A DNA stretch of 64,000 nt. Source: Casimicrobium huifangae (lineage in GTDB: Bacteria > Pseudomonadota > Gammaproteobacteria > Burkholderiales > Casimicrobiaceae). This document shows, piece by piece, positions 18,902 through 27,572 of this stretch (position 1 is the first letter of the stretch; each line of letters starts with the position of its first letter). The notes under the pieces are model-generated. The model had not been told where the DNA came from, did not search any database, and saw only the letters and a program-made list of their open reading frames with translations. A program made the position numbers and the translations under genes. The stretch spans positions 3,332,436-3,396,435 of the forward strand of contig NZ_CP041352.1 of assembly GCF_009746125.1 (NCBI RefSeq), written 5' to 3'.

Positions 18902-20314
18902 GTGAATTCACCCAATCGGATCCTGCGCGACCTGGTACCTGACGGCTCGCGCGTGGCGGCTGGCGTTGTCGCGCTGCTGATCATCGTCGCTACCGTGCTG
19001 CTGCTGCCGGTCGCTGAACAACCGCTCGGCGAAGTCAAGCCGTTTCTGCCGATGTTTGCCACCACCGTGGTGATCACCGAGTACCTGACGGCGTACATGC
19101 TCTACACGCACTTCCGTTCGTCCCGCATGGCCTATCTCGCCGCACTGGCGAGCGCCTCGGTGTTTGTGGCGATCATGGCGGCGGTGCAGGTGCTCATCTT
19201 TCCGGGCGTGTTTTCGGAGACGGGCCTGCTCGGCGCCGGCGCGCAAAGCGCGGTGTGGATCTGGACGTTCTGGCACGGCGGCTATCCGTTCTTCGTGTTG
19301 CTGGCGCTGTTGCTGCTGACGCCGGCGGTGGCACGGCGCCGCGCCGGCGTCCTGTCTGGCTGGGCGCATGCCGAGCTGGCGCTTGCGGCAGGTGCCGCGA
19401 TCACGCTGGCAACATTGGCGGTTGCTGATGGTGGCCAGCTGCCGCCACTGATCGACGGCGCGGCCTACACGCGGCTGATTCACTCCCCGGCTGCGCCCGT
19501 GGTGCTGGGCATCAATGTGCTGGCGCTGCTCGCCTGTCTCGCCATCACGCGGCTGCGGGACCTGCTGAGCGCCTGGCTTGCGGTGGCGCTGCTCGCCAGC
19601 CTTGCTGATGTCGCGCTGACACTGGTCGCCGGCGCCCGCTACAGCGCCGGCTGGTACGCCGCACGCTGCCTGAGCATGGTGTCGTCGTCAGTGGTGCTGG
19701 GCGTGCTGGTGTGGCAAACGTCAAACCTCTATCGCCAGCTTGCACGTGCCCACGAAGCACTGGCGGAACGCGCGGTTCGGGATGCGCTGACCGGCGCCCA
19801 TAACCGCGGCCATTTCATCGACCAGTTTCCGCGTGACCTGCGCCGTGCCTCGCGGGAGCGCCTGCCACTGGCAGTCCTGATGGTCGATATCGATTACTTC
19901 AAGGCCTATAACGACATGTACGGCCATCAGAAGGGTGACGAGTGCCTGCGCGCCGTGGCGCACGCCATGCAGCGCGTGCTGCGCCGGCCTGGCGACTATC
20001 TGGCGCGCTACGGTGGCGAAGAGTTTGTGGTGGTGCTGCCGAACACCGATACCAGCGGCGCCCTGCATGTGGCGGCCGCTGTCCGTGAGGCAGTCGCCGC
20101 GCTGGCGATCGTCGGCGCGCAGGCTGCCGATCGCAATGTCACCATCAGTATCGGCATTGCCACCTTCAACCCCGACTTCGACACTTTTGATGCCGACGTG
20201 TTGGTACGCCGTGCCGACGATGCGCTCTATCGGGCCAAGCGTGAAGGGCGCGACCGCGCCGAGCTGTTCGACAGCAAGCGGCCGGATTTGATCACCGAGC
20301 TGCGCGATCCATAG
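18902..20314 (+). CDS. MASE4-GGDEF diguanylate cyclase
   Basis: A 470-residue membrane protein with a GTG start preceded by GGAG. Residues 1-275 form several transmembrane helices with the FWHGGYP segment typical of MASE4-type sensory domains. Residues 290-460 are a GGDEF domain with the active signature GGEEF at 371-375. R362-x-x-D365, five residues before it, forms a canonical inhibitory I-site. It should make cyclic di-GMP from two GTP and be inhibited by its product. There is no EAL domain. The signal sensed by the membrane part is unknown. Confidence 0.9.
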   Translation: MNSPNRILRDLVPDGSRVAAGVVALLIIVATVLLLPVAEQPLGEVKPFLPMFATTVVITEYLTAYMLYTHFRSSRMAYLAALASASVFVAIMAAVQVLIFPGVFSETGLLGAGAQSAVWIWTFWHGGYPFFVLLALLLLTPAVARRRAGVLSGWAHAELALAAGAAITLATLAVADGGQLPPLIDGAAYTRLIHSPAAPVVLGINVLALLACLAITRLRDLLSAWLAVALLASLADVALTLVAGARYSAGWYAARCLSMVSSSVVLGVLVWQTSNLYRQLARAHEALAERAVRDALTGAHNRGHFIDQFPRDLRRASRERLPLAVLMVDIDYFKAYNDMYGHQKGDECLRAVAHAMQRVLRRPGDYLARYGGEEFVVVLPNTDTSGALHVAAAVREAVAALAIVGAQAADRNVTISIGIATFNPDFDTFDADVLVRRADDALYRAKREGRDRAELFDSKRPDLITELRDP

Positions 20315-20394
20315 TCACCGTGCCAGCTCAATCCGGCCGGTCGTCGCCCACCCCGCCATCGGGCTGCACAGTCGGCGCATCGCGCCCCCTTTTT

Positions 20395-20925
20395 CTACGC
20401 TTCAACCTGCTGTTTCAGCGCAGCGAGCCCGGCGTCAAATTCGCGCGCCATCATCTTGTCCATATTGAGCACCGTGCTGATCAGCTTCATCAGGTAAGTA
20501 GTATTGCCCTCCATCGCCCAGCTCACGCGGGTGCCGCCGCCTTCAGGCGTCAGGGTAAACGCCACCTGATTGTCAGCAGCGAACGGCGCCTGCATCAGCA
20601 GGTGCATGTGCACATAGTCGCTGGCGCGGCTGTCAGTGATTTCCACCGAGCCAGTACCGACATCCTTATTGCCGACAAAGGCATAGCGGGCGCCAACGCC
20701 GGCGGCCGGGCCGCTGAGCTCACCACGGATGTTGGGGTCTTTCTTGACGAACGGGTTCCAGGTCAGCGATGCCGCCATATCGTTGATCAGCGGAAATATT
20801 TTCTCTGCCGGCGCATTGATCAGCAGTGAACGCTCAAAGCGGCCACGGTCCGGTTTCGAATTGACGTACAACAGGAAGGCGACGATCAGCATGCATAGCG
20901 CGACGATCCAGGGTGTCAGTGGCAT
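20395..20925 (-). CDS. Membrane-anchored SRPBCC family protein
   Basis: A 176-residue protein with an N-terminal membrane helix (residues 5-22, IVALCMLIVAFLLYV) followed by a START/Bet v1-like SRPBCC domain: SLLINAPAEKIFPLINDM, the SGPAAGVGARYAF region and the C-terminal helix LNMDKMMAREFDAGLAALK. The fold encloses a hydrophobic ligand pocket; the ligand is unknown. It is the last gene of the TetR-regulated minus-strand operon and starts 17 bases after the preceding SRPBCC gene. Confidence 0.85.
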   Translation of the reverse strand: MPLTPWIVALCMLIVAFLLYVNSKPDRGRFERSLLINAPAEKIFPLINDMAASLTWNPFVKKDPNIRGELSGPAAGVGARYAFVGNKDVGTGSVEITDSRASDYVHMHLLMQAPFAADNQVAFTLTPEGGGTRVSWAMEGNTTYLMKLISTVLNMDKMMAREFDAGLAALKQQVEA

Positions 20926-20942
20926 GTTGGGCTCCTTGCAAA

Positions 20943-21434
20943 CTACAGCGTGGCGGCCAGCGCGGCCATCTGTTCGGCGACTTTGCCCCAGCCTTCGTGG
21001 AAGCCCATCGCCTCATGAGCGGCGCTGTCCTCTGCGCTCCAGTGCAGCGCACGCGCCGTGTAGCGCGTCTTTCCGCCTTCGTCCTCGAAGGTGATGATGC
21101 CGGTGAAGAACGGTTTGCCGGACGGCACCCAGGCCGACGTATACGCGTCGGTGAACACGATCTTGCGGTTCGGGATCACTTCCAGATACACGCCACGATT
21201 GGGCATCTGGGTCCCGTCCGGCCCCTGCATCACGATGTAACTCGCACCACCGGGCCGCACATCGGTCTCGACGTGCACGGTCTTCCACGGCGGTGGTGTA
21301 AACCATTGCACCATCAGCGCCGGCTCGGTCCAGCAGCGATAGAGTTTTTCGGCAGGCACGTCGAACACTCGGGTGATCGACAGCTCGTGCGAGCCGTTCG
21401 CATCGGTAAAGCAGTTCTGGGTGTCGTCGGACAT
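20943..21434 (-). CDS. SRPBCC (AHSA1-like) family protein
   Basis: A 163-residue SRPBCC protein of the activator-of-Hsp90-like (AHSA1) subfamily: LSITRVFDVPAEKLYRCW at the N-terminus, then WFTPPPWKT, GPDGTQMPNRGVYLE, and the C-terminal helix HEGWGKVAEQMAALAA. It is the middle of three SRPBCC paralogues in one operon. Proteins of this type bind small hydrophobic molecules or act as cyclase-like enzymes; no catalytic residue can be assigned here. Confidence 0.87.
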   Translation of the reverse strand: MSDDTQNCFTDANGSHELSITRVFDVPAEKLYRCWTEPALMVQWFTPPPWKTVHVETDVRPGGASYIVMQGPDGTQMPNRGVYLEVIPNRKIVFTDAYTSAWVPSGKPFFTGIITFEDEGGKTRYTARALHWSAEDSAAHEAMGFHEGWGKVAEQMAALAATL

Positions 21435-21491
21435 GGTGGACTCCGTTTTGAAATTGGGCGTTGCAGCGGACCTGCGCGCGGCCAGATTTGT

Positions 21492-21854
21492 TCAGGCCCG
21501 GTTGACGATCTGGAAGCCGCCGAAAATCATGCGCTTGCCATCAAAGGGCATCTGGTGCTGCTCCGGCTGAAAGCGGGCATCCGTCTGCATCTTGCCCCAC
21601 GCTTCGTCGCGCACGCCGCGCGATGGCCAGGTGATCCAGCCATAAGCGATGGATTCGTCAGGCTCGCGCTTGACCGCCATGGTGAACGAGGTCAGTTTGC
21701 CCTCCGGCACATCGTCGCCCCAGCAGTCGACGACCTCGAGCGCACCGTACTCGCGGAAGATCGTGCCGAACTTCTTTGCATAGTCGATGTAGGCCTGCTT
21801 GTTCTGGTTGTTGACGGCACAGACAAAGCCGTCAACGTACGTGGAATCGGTCAT
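21492..21854 (-). CDS. DUF1428 (YbaA-like) protein
   Basis: A 120-residue protein spanning the whole DUF1428 family length. It opens YVDGFVCAVN and has the family blocks GALEVVDCWGDDVPEG, VFSWI-like IAYGWITWPSRGVRDE and MPFDGKRMIFGGF. It has a dimeric ferredoxin-like fold and an unknown function. It sits between tetR and the SRPBCC genes, and DUF1428 and AHSA1-type SRPBCC genes commonly travel together. Confidence 0.88.
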   Translation of the reverse strand: MTDSTYVDGFVCAVNNQNKQAYIDYAKKFGTIFREYGALEVVDCWGDDVPEGKLTSFTMAVKREPDESIAYGWITWPSRGVRDEAWGKMQTDARFQPEQHQMPFDGKRMIFGGFQIVNRA

Positions 21855-21900
21855 GACTGTTGTTCCTCAAATGTTGTGAACGTGCCGGTCAAAGTCGATG

Positions 21901-22557
21901 TCATTGCGCGTTGCTGGCGGCCGTGCGCAGCGTGGGTTGCTGCGCGCAGAGGCCATCCGGCGCCCCGAGCAGGGTGGCGATGTAAGTGCGCAGTTGAGCA
22001 ATGCATTGCGCGGCGATGGCAGCACTGCCCTGCGCCTTGGCAAGAATGAAGGCGCCCTGGATCACTGCCTGGGTGTAGAGCGCGACCATCTCCGGGTCCC
22101 AGTCGGCGTCGGCGGCGTACTGCGCCTTTGCCGCAGCCAGATGAACCGCCACCGTGTGTGCGTGCGACGCAATGCCGGCGTTGCAGGCATCACGCACGCG
22201 CGGATGCGTGTCGAAGGTCTCCTGCACCATGGTGCCCAGCAGACAGGTGAAATCGGGCAATTCGCCCTGCAGCAGCTCGGCGCGCAGATCGATATAGGCA
22301 AGCACGCGATCACGCGGGTCGGGCAGCGTCTGGTATGCCGACTGCGCAAACAGGCCGCCCGTCATCGTGTTCCAGTGCTCGACAGCGGCGAGAGCAAGGT
22401 CTTCCTTGCTTTTGAAGTAGTGGAAGAAGCTGCCCTTGGTCACCCCGGCTTCGGTACAAATGTCGTCAACCGTGGACGCCGAGTAACCCTTGCTGCGAAT
22501 GACATGCAATGCGGCGTCCAGCAGCCGGGAACGGACGTTGAGTGCGGCGGCGTTCAT
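21901..22557 (-). CDS. TetR/AcrR family transcriptional regulator
   Basis: A 218-residue regulator. Residues 8-60 form the DNA-binding domain (RSRLLDAALHVIRSKGYSAS, VDDICTEAGVTKGSFFHYF). The rest is a helical ligand-binding and dimerisation domain of the TetR_C type. It lies inside the operon it probably controls. The perfect palindrome at 23181-23198, in the promoter of the first gene, is the natural candidate for its operator, which would give autorepression released by an unknown ligand. Confidence 0.9.
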   Translation of the reverse strand: MNAAALNVRSRLLDAALHVIRSKGYSASTVDDICTEAGVTKGSFFHYFKSKEDLALAAVEHWNTMTGGLFAQSAYQTLPDPRDRVLAYIDLRAELLQGELPDFTCLLGTMVQETFDTHPRVRDACNAGIASHAHTVAVHLAAAKAQYAADADWDPEMVALYTQAVIQGAFILAKAQGSAAIAAQCIAQLRTYIATLLGAPDGLCAQQPTLRTAASNAQ

Positions 22558-22600
22558 GGTTGGATGCGGTGTGCGCCGGTCAGTTTGGCTATCAGCATGG

Positions 22601-23047
22601 TCAGTCGGGAATCACCGGTTCCACCAGTTGCGCCAACTGGACGAGCGACTCCTGCCAGCCGAGGTAGCACATCTCGACGGGAATCACTTCCGGAATGCCG
22701 GTCTGGACGATGTCGATCTCGGTGCCGCAAAGCACTGTCTTGAGATTGATCGTCGTTTCCATTTCACCCGGCAAACCTGGATCATCAAACTTGTCGGAGT
22801 AGCGGATGCGCGCGTCCGGCACCAGTTCACGATACTCCCCGCCAAAGGAGTGGCCCTTGCCCGACGAGAAGTTGTGGAACGACATGCGAAAGCCACCGCC
22901 AACGCGGGCGTCCAGGTGATGCACCGTGCACGTGAAGCCGAACGGCGGCAGCCACTTGACGACCGCGTCCGCGGTCAGGACGGCGCGATAGACGCGATCG
23001 GGCGTGGCCCGCAACACGCGGTGCAGGCGGACGGTTCCTGTTGCCAT
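22601..23047 (-). CDS. SRPBCC family protein, first gene of the TetR operon
   Basis: A 148-residue SRPBCC protein; the start at 23047 is fixed by GGGGAGAG upstream. Features are VRLHRVLRATPDRVYRAVL, the VVKWLPPFGF pocket edge, GGGFRMSFHNF, and the C-terminal helix WQESLVQLAQLVEP. It is the first gene of the operon SRPBCC-tetR-DUF1428-SRPBCC-SRPBCC. The function of the set is unknown; three hydrophobic-pocket proteins under one TetR suggests handling of a hydrophobic compound. Confidence 0.85.
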   Translation of the reverse strand: MATGTVRLHRVLRATPDRVYRAVLTADAVVKWLPPFGFTCTVHHLDARVGGGFRMSFHNFSSGKGHSFGGEYRELVPDARIRYSDKFDDPGLPGEMETTINLKTVLCGTEIDIVQTGIPEVIPVEMCYLGWQESLVQLAQLVEPVIPD

Positions 23048-23177
23048 GATGATCTCTCCCCTTCGACTGTCAATGATTGAGCTGACCGGCGATTGATTCG
23101 CTTCCGAGGCTTCGTCCGTCGCGTCGTCGTGCGGCCGCGGCGCACTATTTCGCGCCATCCTGCGACAACGCGTCGTC

Positions 23178-23206
23178 AGCATACCAACCAGTTGGTATAT
23201 GCGCAA
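23178..23206 (-). promoter_or_regulatory. Candidate TetR operator within the operon promoter
   Basis: ATACCAAC-CA-GTTGGTAT at 23181-23198 is an 8+2+8 perfect palindrome. On the minus strand a -35-like TTGCGC (23206-23201) and a -10-like TATGCT (23183-23178) are separated by exactly 17 bases, and the palindrome fills the spacer. This is the usual layout of a TetR-repressed promoter. It lies 131 bases before the first gene of the operon. Confidence 0.7.
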
Positions 23207-23224
23207 TAGGAAGATCCAACCGCA

Positions 23225-23346
23225 TTCAACATTTCTGCAAAAACGCCATTCAGTCAGGGCTTTGGCGATGATTTGCTTGAAAGTCGACTTTGCGAACAAT
23301 ATTGCGTCAAGCCCTTATTCAATGGCACTTATTTCGAAAAGCTGAT
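23225..23346. repeat. TCGA-centred palindromic element, copy 3
   Basis: Centre GTCGAC, with TCGA at 23284-23287. The right arm 23310-23346 reads AGCCCTTATTCAATGG to GAAAAGCTGAT. The left arm on the other strand (23261-23225) starts AGCCCTGACTGAATGG. Both spacers are 21 bases. It lies in the divergent gap between the TetR operon and iorA, about 130 bases before iorA and next to the candidate TetR operator. Confidence 0.82.
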
Positions 23347-23474
23347 ACCTACCCAAAACGAAGCCACCAGTACCCAGAGTTGTTCCCGGCGCGAATGTTT
23401 TGATTCGGATCAACCCGGCATCACTTTTGCGCGGCAGCGAGCAATAATCGCGCTTCGATCGAAAGGAGAGTGCA

Positions 23475-24017
23475 ATGGCCCGATTGAACGTGAACGGCAA
23501 GCCGCTGGAGTATTCAGCGGATGAGGGAACCCCGCTCTTGTGGGTGCTGCGTGAACAACTGGGCCTGACCGGCACCAAATATGGCTGCGGCGTCGCGCAA
23601 TGCGGCGCCTGCACGGTGCACATTGATGGAGTCGCCGTGCGCTCATGTGCCATGCCCGCCGCTGTAGTGAAGGCAACGCAAAAGATCACCACCATCGAGG
23701 GCCTGAGTCCCAATGGTTCACACCCAATCCAGAAGGCGTGGCAGGCGCTCGACGTGCCGCAGTGCGGTTTCTGCCAGTCCGGCATGATCATGGCGGCCAC
23801 TGCGCTGCTGAAAGACAAGCCGAACCCGACCGACAAGGACATCGATGACGCGATGACCAACATCTGTCGCTGCGGCACCTACAACCGCGTCCGCGCCGCG
23901 ATTCATGTCGCCGCCAAAGAGATGGCCGCTGCGAAGAGCGGCGGCAAGATGCACTCGAAAGCAGAGCTCGGCAAGACCTCGCTCAACATTGAGCACGTGG
24001 AAGGAGCCAAGGCATGA
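23475..24017 (+). CDS. iorA: (2Fe-2S) subunit of an isoquinoline 1-oxidoreductase-type molybdoenzyme
   Basis: A 180-residue iron-sulfur subunit of the xanthine oxidase family. The plant-ferredoxin-type cluster is held by C38, C43, C46 and C58, and the second cluster by C97, C100, C131 and C133 (CGFCQSGM and CRCGTYNR). AAAGGAGAG precedes the ATG. It passes electrons from the molybdenum subunit encoded next, whose start overlaps its stop by 4 bases. The C-terminal 25 residues are a lysine-rich tail. The real substrate may be another N-heterocycle or an aldehyde. Confidence 0.88.
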   Translation: MARLNVNGKPLEYSADEGTPLLWVLREQLGLTGTKYGCGVAQCGACTVHIDGVAVRSCAMPAAVVKATQKITTIEGLSPNGSHPIQKAWQALDVPQCGFCQSGMIMAATALLKDKPNPTDKDIDDAMTNICRCGTYNRVRAAIHVAAKEMAAAKSGGKMHSKAELGKTSLNIEHVEGAKA

Positions 24018-26239
24018 ATTCTCCCACTCGCAAATCCGCATCCACGGCCGCTGGCGCGCCCGCCCGCGTGAGCCGTCGCAACTTCCTCAAGCAGAGCGCC
24101 GGCGCCACCGGCGGTCTGGTGCTCGGCTTCCATCTGCCACTGATGGGCCAGCAGGCGCTCGCGCAGGGTGCCGCAGCAGCCACCATGCCGCCCGAGATCA
24201 ACGCCTGGGTGGTGATCCAGCCCGATGATCGCGTGGTGATCCGCATCGCCCGCTCCGAGATGGGCCAGGGCACGCTCACCGGCCTCGCGCAGCTCGTTGC
24301 CGAAGAGCTGGAATGTGACTGGGCAAAGGTCACCACCGAATACCCGACACCGGGCCAGAACCTCAAGCGCGAGCGCGTGTGGGGAGACTTCTCCACCGGC
24401 GGCAGTCGCGGCATCCGGCAATCGCACGACTATGTGCGCAAGGGCGGCGCCGCCGCACGCATGGCGCTGATGCAGGCGGCCGCCGACGGCTGGAAAGTGC
24501 CGGCTGCGGAATGCAGCGTCAGCAAGGGCGTTATCACCCACGGCCCCAGCAAACGCAGCACGACGTACGGCAAGGTTGCCGTCGCTGCGTCCAAGCTGCC
24601 GCAGCCGAAGGACATCATGCTGAAGCCGGCGAAGGACTGGAAGATCGCCGGCAAGCGCATTGCGCGCCTGGATACTGTTGACAAAACCACCGGCAAGCAG
24701 GTCTACGGCATGGACCTCAAGCTGCCCGGCATGCTCAACGCCGCGATGACCGACTGCCCGATCTTTGGCGGCAAGGTGAAGAGCTTCGACGAAGCGGCCG
24801 TGATGAAGCGCCCTGGCGTCAAGAAAGTGGTGCGCGTCGGTGACAGTGGCGTTGCCGTGATCGCCGACACCTGGTGGCGCGCCAAAACCGCGCTCGATGC
24901 GCTCAAGGTCGAATGGGACCCAGGCCCCAACGCCAAGGCCAGCAGCGAAGCGTTCGCCGAGGTGCTCAATGAAGCGCTGGAAAGCACCGACGCCGTCATC
25001 GGCAATGACGTCGGCAACGCGGTCAGCGCCATTGACAATGCGGCGCGACGCATTGAGGCGGTATACAGCTACCCGCATCAGAACCACGCTTGCATGGAGG
25101 TGATGAACGCCACCGTGAAGTGGACGTCGGAGCGCTGCGAAGTCTGGCTGCCCACGCAGAATGGCGAAGCAGCGCTGGCCGCCACGGCCGAAGCTGCAGG
25201 CCTCAAGCCCGCGCAATGCGAGGTCTACAAGATTCACCTGGGCGGCGGTTTCGGTCGTCGCGGCGCCACCGACTATGTACGCAAGGCGGTGCTGATCGCG
25301 AAGGAAATGCCGGGCGTGCCGATCAAGATGCTGTGGTCGCGCGAGGAGGACATGGCGCAAGGCCGCTTCCATCCGGTCACCCACTGCAAACTGGTTGCCG
25401 GGCTTGATGACAAGGGTGAGATTGCCGGGCTGACCATGCGCATCGCCGGTCAGTCGATCCTCGCCACGGTGAACCCGCAGATGATTCGCGACGGCAAGGA
25501 CCCGGTCGTCTTCCAGGGCCTCAATCCTCCCGGCCCTGAAGCGTCAATCGGCTACACCTTCCCGGCGCTGCGCGTGGATCACGCGATGCGCAACCCCTCG
25601 GTGCCTGCCGGCTTCTGGCGCGGCGTGAACCTGAACCAGAACACGATCTACCTCGAGTGTTTCATCGACGAGATCGCGCATGCCACCCAGCAGGACCCGC
25701 TCGCCCTGCGTCGCAAACTGATGGCAAAGAGTCCCAAGCACCTCGCAGTGCTCAATGCCGTTGCGGCGAAGATTGGCTATGACAAACCCGCGCCCGCAGG
25801 CGTCTTCCGGGGCATCGCGCAGACAATGGGCTTTGGCTCCTATGTCGCCGCGATTGCCGAAGTGTCGGTTGGCAAGGGGGGTGAACTCACCATTCACCGC
25901 ATCGTGGCCGGCACCGACTGCGGCAACGCCGTGAACCCGCAGCAGATCGAGGCACAGGTCGAGGGCTCATTCGTCTACGGCCTGTCGGCGGCGCTGTATC
26001 AGGAGTGCACCGTGAAGGACGGTCGCATCGAGCAGACCAACTTCCACAACTATCCGAGTCTGAAGATGGCGCAGATGCCGAAAGTGGAGACCGTGCTGGT
26101 GCCATCGGGTGACTTCTGGGGTGGGGTTGGTGAGCCGACCATTGCCGTAGCCGCGCCGGCTGTGCTCAACGCGATCTTCGCAGCGACCGGCAAGCGCATC
26201 CGCAACCTGCCGCTGAAGGATCAATTGAGCAAGGCCTAG
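24014..26239 (+). CDS. iorB: Tat-exported molybdopterin subunit, isoquinoline 1-oxidoreductase beta type
   Basis: A 741-residue molybdenum-binding subunit. [12 protein letters not shown] at about residues 19-30 is a twin-arginine signal, so the folded complex with IorA is probably carried to the periplasm together. Blocks typical of the family include [14 protein letters not shown], the [12 protein letters not shown] region, [13 protein letters not shown], and [21 protein letters not shown] near the end. No FAD subunit gene is present, as in other IorAB-like enzymes that hand electrons to cytochromes. The next gene is a monohaem cytochrome 36 bases downstream. Confidence 0.88.
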   Translation: MNSPTRKSASTAAGAPARVSRRNFLKQSAGATGGLVLGFHLPLMGQQALAQGAAAATMPPEINAWVVIQPDDRVVIRIARSEMGQGTLTGLAQLVAEELECDWAKVTTEYPTPGQNLKRERVWGDFSTGGSRGIRQSHDYVRKGGAAARMALMQAAADGWKVPAAECSVSKGVITHGPSKRSTTYGKVAVAASKLPQPKDIMLKPAKDWKIAGKRIARLDTVDKTTGKQVYGMDLKLPGMLNAAMTDCPIFGGKVKSFDEAAVMKRPGVKKVVRVGDSGVAVIADTWWRAKTALDALKVEWDPGPNAKASSEAFAEVLNEALESTDAVIGNDVGNAVSAIDNAARRIEAVYSYPHQNHACMEVMNATVKWTSERCEVWLPTQNGEAALAATAEAAGLKPAQCEVYKIHLGGGFGRRGATDYVRKAVLIAKEMPGVPIKMLWSREEDMAQGRFHPVTHCKLVAGLDDKGEIAGLTMRIAGQSILATVNPQMIRDGKDPVVFQGLNPPGPEASIGYTFPALRVDHAMRNPSVPAGFWRGVNLNQNTIYLECFIDEIAHATQQDPLALRRKLMAKSPKHLAVLNAVAAKIGYDKPAPAGVFRGIAQTMGFGSYVAAIAEVSVGKGGELTIHRIVAGTDCGNAVNPQQIEAQVEGSFVYGLSAALYQECTVKDGRIEQTNFHNYPSLKMAQMPKVETVLVPSGDFWGGVGEPTIAVAAPAVLNAIFAATGKRIRNLPLKDQLSKA

Positions 26240-26275
26240 CCACTCTTGCGGTCATTCAGTGGAGTCTTGCCTGAC

Positions 26276-26746
26276 ATGACACCTGTCGCGCTTCGTCTCG
26301 GCGTGCCGATGGTGGCCGCTGCGTCACTCGCGCTGACCGGAGCGGGCGGCGCGATGGCTGCTGCTCCGGCCACTGCCGGCACCGCTACGGCTGGCGAGGA
26401 TGGACTGCTGGAGCCGCTGACAGCGACCGCTGGCAGCGCCGAACGCGGGCGCGCACTGGTGGCCCAGCGGCAGCTAAGTCAGTGCCTGCTTTGCCATCAG
26501 GCGCCGCTGGAGGTGCCGTTTCAGGGGGATATCTCGACCAACCTCGCCGGCGCTGGCGCGCGCTGGACGGCGGCGCAACTGCGTCAGCGACTGGTGAACC
26601 CGCGCCGGCAAAACCCGGCTTCCATCATGCCAGCCTATTTTGAGACCGCGCCACGGAATCGCGTCGGTGCTGCGTGGCGCGACAAGACTATCCTCGATGC
26701 ACAGCAGATCGAGGACGTGGTTGCCTGGCTGCAAACACTGCGATGA
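26276..26746 (+). CDS. soxX: SoxX-type monohaem cytochrome c
   Basis: About 156 residues from ATG 26276 (in-frame TTG codons at 26246 and 26267 are alternatives). After a signal peptide ending GGAMAAAP comes a single CLLCH haem site, then NLAGAGARWTAAQLRQRLV, IMPAYFETAPRNRV with the probable axial Met, and ILDAQQIEDVVAWLQTLR. This is the SoxX pattern. With SoxA it forms the SoxAX cytochrome that attaches sulfur substrates to the SoxY carrier in the periplasm. Its stop overlaps the next start as ATGA. Confidence 0.87.
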   Translation: MTPVALRLGVPMVAAASLALTGAGGAMAAAPATAGTATAGEDGLLEPLTATAGSAERGRALVAQRQLSQCLLCHQAPLEVPFQGDISTNLAGAGARWTAAQLRQRLVNPRRQNPASIMPAYFETAPRNRVGAAWRDKTILDAQQIEDVVAWLQTLR

Positions 26747-27195
26747 ACCGCCGCACCCTGCTCGGAGCCAGCGCCGCCGGCACGCTGCTGATCGCAATGC
26801 GGTCGCTGGCGGCAAATATTGTCGTTTCACCCATCCTCAGCGAACTCGCCCGCGCCTACGCAGGCCCTGGTGCCGCGCTACGCGAAGGGCGCGTGAAATT
26901 TGACATTACACCGCTGGTCGAAAACGGCAACAGCGTTCCCGTAGAGGTGACGGTAGACAGCCCGATGACCACCGCGCAGCACGTCACCGGTATCGCCATC
27001 TTCAACGAGAAAAATCCGCAGAACGATGTCGCCGTATTTGAACTGACGCCTCTCTGCGGGCGCGCACGTGTGGCCACGCGAATCCGCCTGGCTACGTCGC
27101 AGCAGCTGATTGCCGTGGCCAAAATGAATGACGGCAGTTGCTGGACGCACACCGTGGAAGTAATCGTCACCACCGCTTCGTGCGTGGAGGAGTAG
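26743..27195 (+). CDS. soxY: SoxY-like sulfur carrier with atypical C-terminus
   Basis: A 150-residue protein with an N-terminal twin-arginine-like signal (NRRTLLGASAAG). FDITPLVENGNSVPVEVTVDSPM, IAIFNEKNPQNDVAVFELTP and the HTVEVIVT strand match SoxY. In classical SoxY the carrier cysteine sits in a flexible GGCGG tail. Here the chain ends VTTASCVEE: the cysteine is kept but the flanking glycines are gone and two glutamates follow. It could be a working variant or a SoxY-like protein with another partner. SoxZ follows after 6 bases. Confidence 0.82.
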   Translation: MNRRTLLGASAAGTLLIAMRSLAANIVVSPILSELARAYAGPGAALREGRVKFDITPLVENGNSVPVEVTVDSPMTTAQHVTGIAIFNEKNPQNDVAVFELTPLCGRARVATRIRLATSQQLIAVAKMNDGSCWTHTVEVIVTTASCVEE

Positions 27196-27200
27196 CAGCG

Positions 27201-27572
27201 GTGGCCAGTGCACTCATCACCATGCCCAAGGCGGCCCGTGCCGGCGACGTGATAGAGGTACGCGCCCTGGTGCAGCACGCGATGGAGACAGGCTACCGCC
27301 GCTCATCGGAAGGGGCACTGCTGCCGCGCGACCTGATCCGCCGCTTCACCTGCAGTTTCGTCGAGGGCACGGGTCAGTCGGTGAGCACCAGCGACGGTTC
27401 AAGCAAGCCGGGCAGCCGTCTGGTCTTTGCTGCCACGCTGCATGCTGCCGTTGCCGCCAATCCCTATTTCGCTTTTCACTTCCGGGCGGAAAGAAGCGGC
27501 ACGCTGATTTTCATCTGGACGGGTGACAATGGTTTCGCCCACCGCGAACAGGTGAATCTGCTCGTCACGTGA
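27201..27572 (+). CDS. soxZ: SoxZ, partner of the SoxY carrier
   Basis: About 123 residues from GTG 27201, which has GGAGGAG nine bases upstream; longer in-frame starts fall inside soxY. ALITMPKAARAGDVIEVRALVQHAMETGYR is the SoxZ opening, and the C-terminal block NPYFAFHFRAERSGTLIFIWTGDNG is diagnostic. It forms the SoxYZ heterodimer with the preceding product. Its last bases overlap the GTG start of soxA. Confidence 0.88.
   Translation: MASALITMPKAARAGDVIEVRALVQHAMETGYRRSSEGALLPRDLIRRFTCSFVEGTGQSVSTSDGSSKPGSRLVFAATLHAAVAANPYFAFHFRAERSGTLIFIWTGDNGFAHREQVNLLVT

Noticed and set aside
23903-25384. A 493-codon open frame antisense to iorAB
   Set aside because: Overlaps the Fe-S and molybdenum subunits, whose motifs are intact; no domain or start site.
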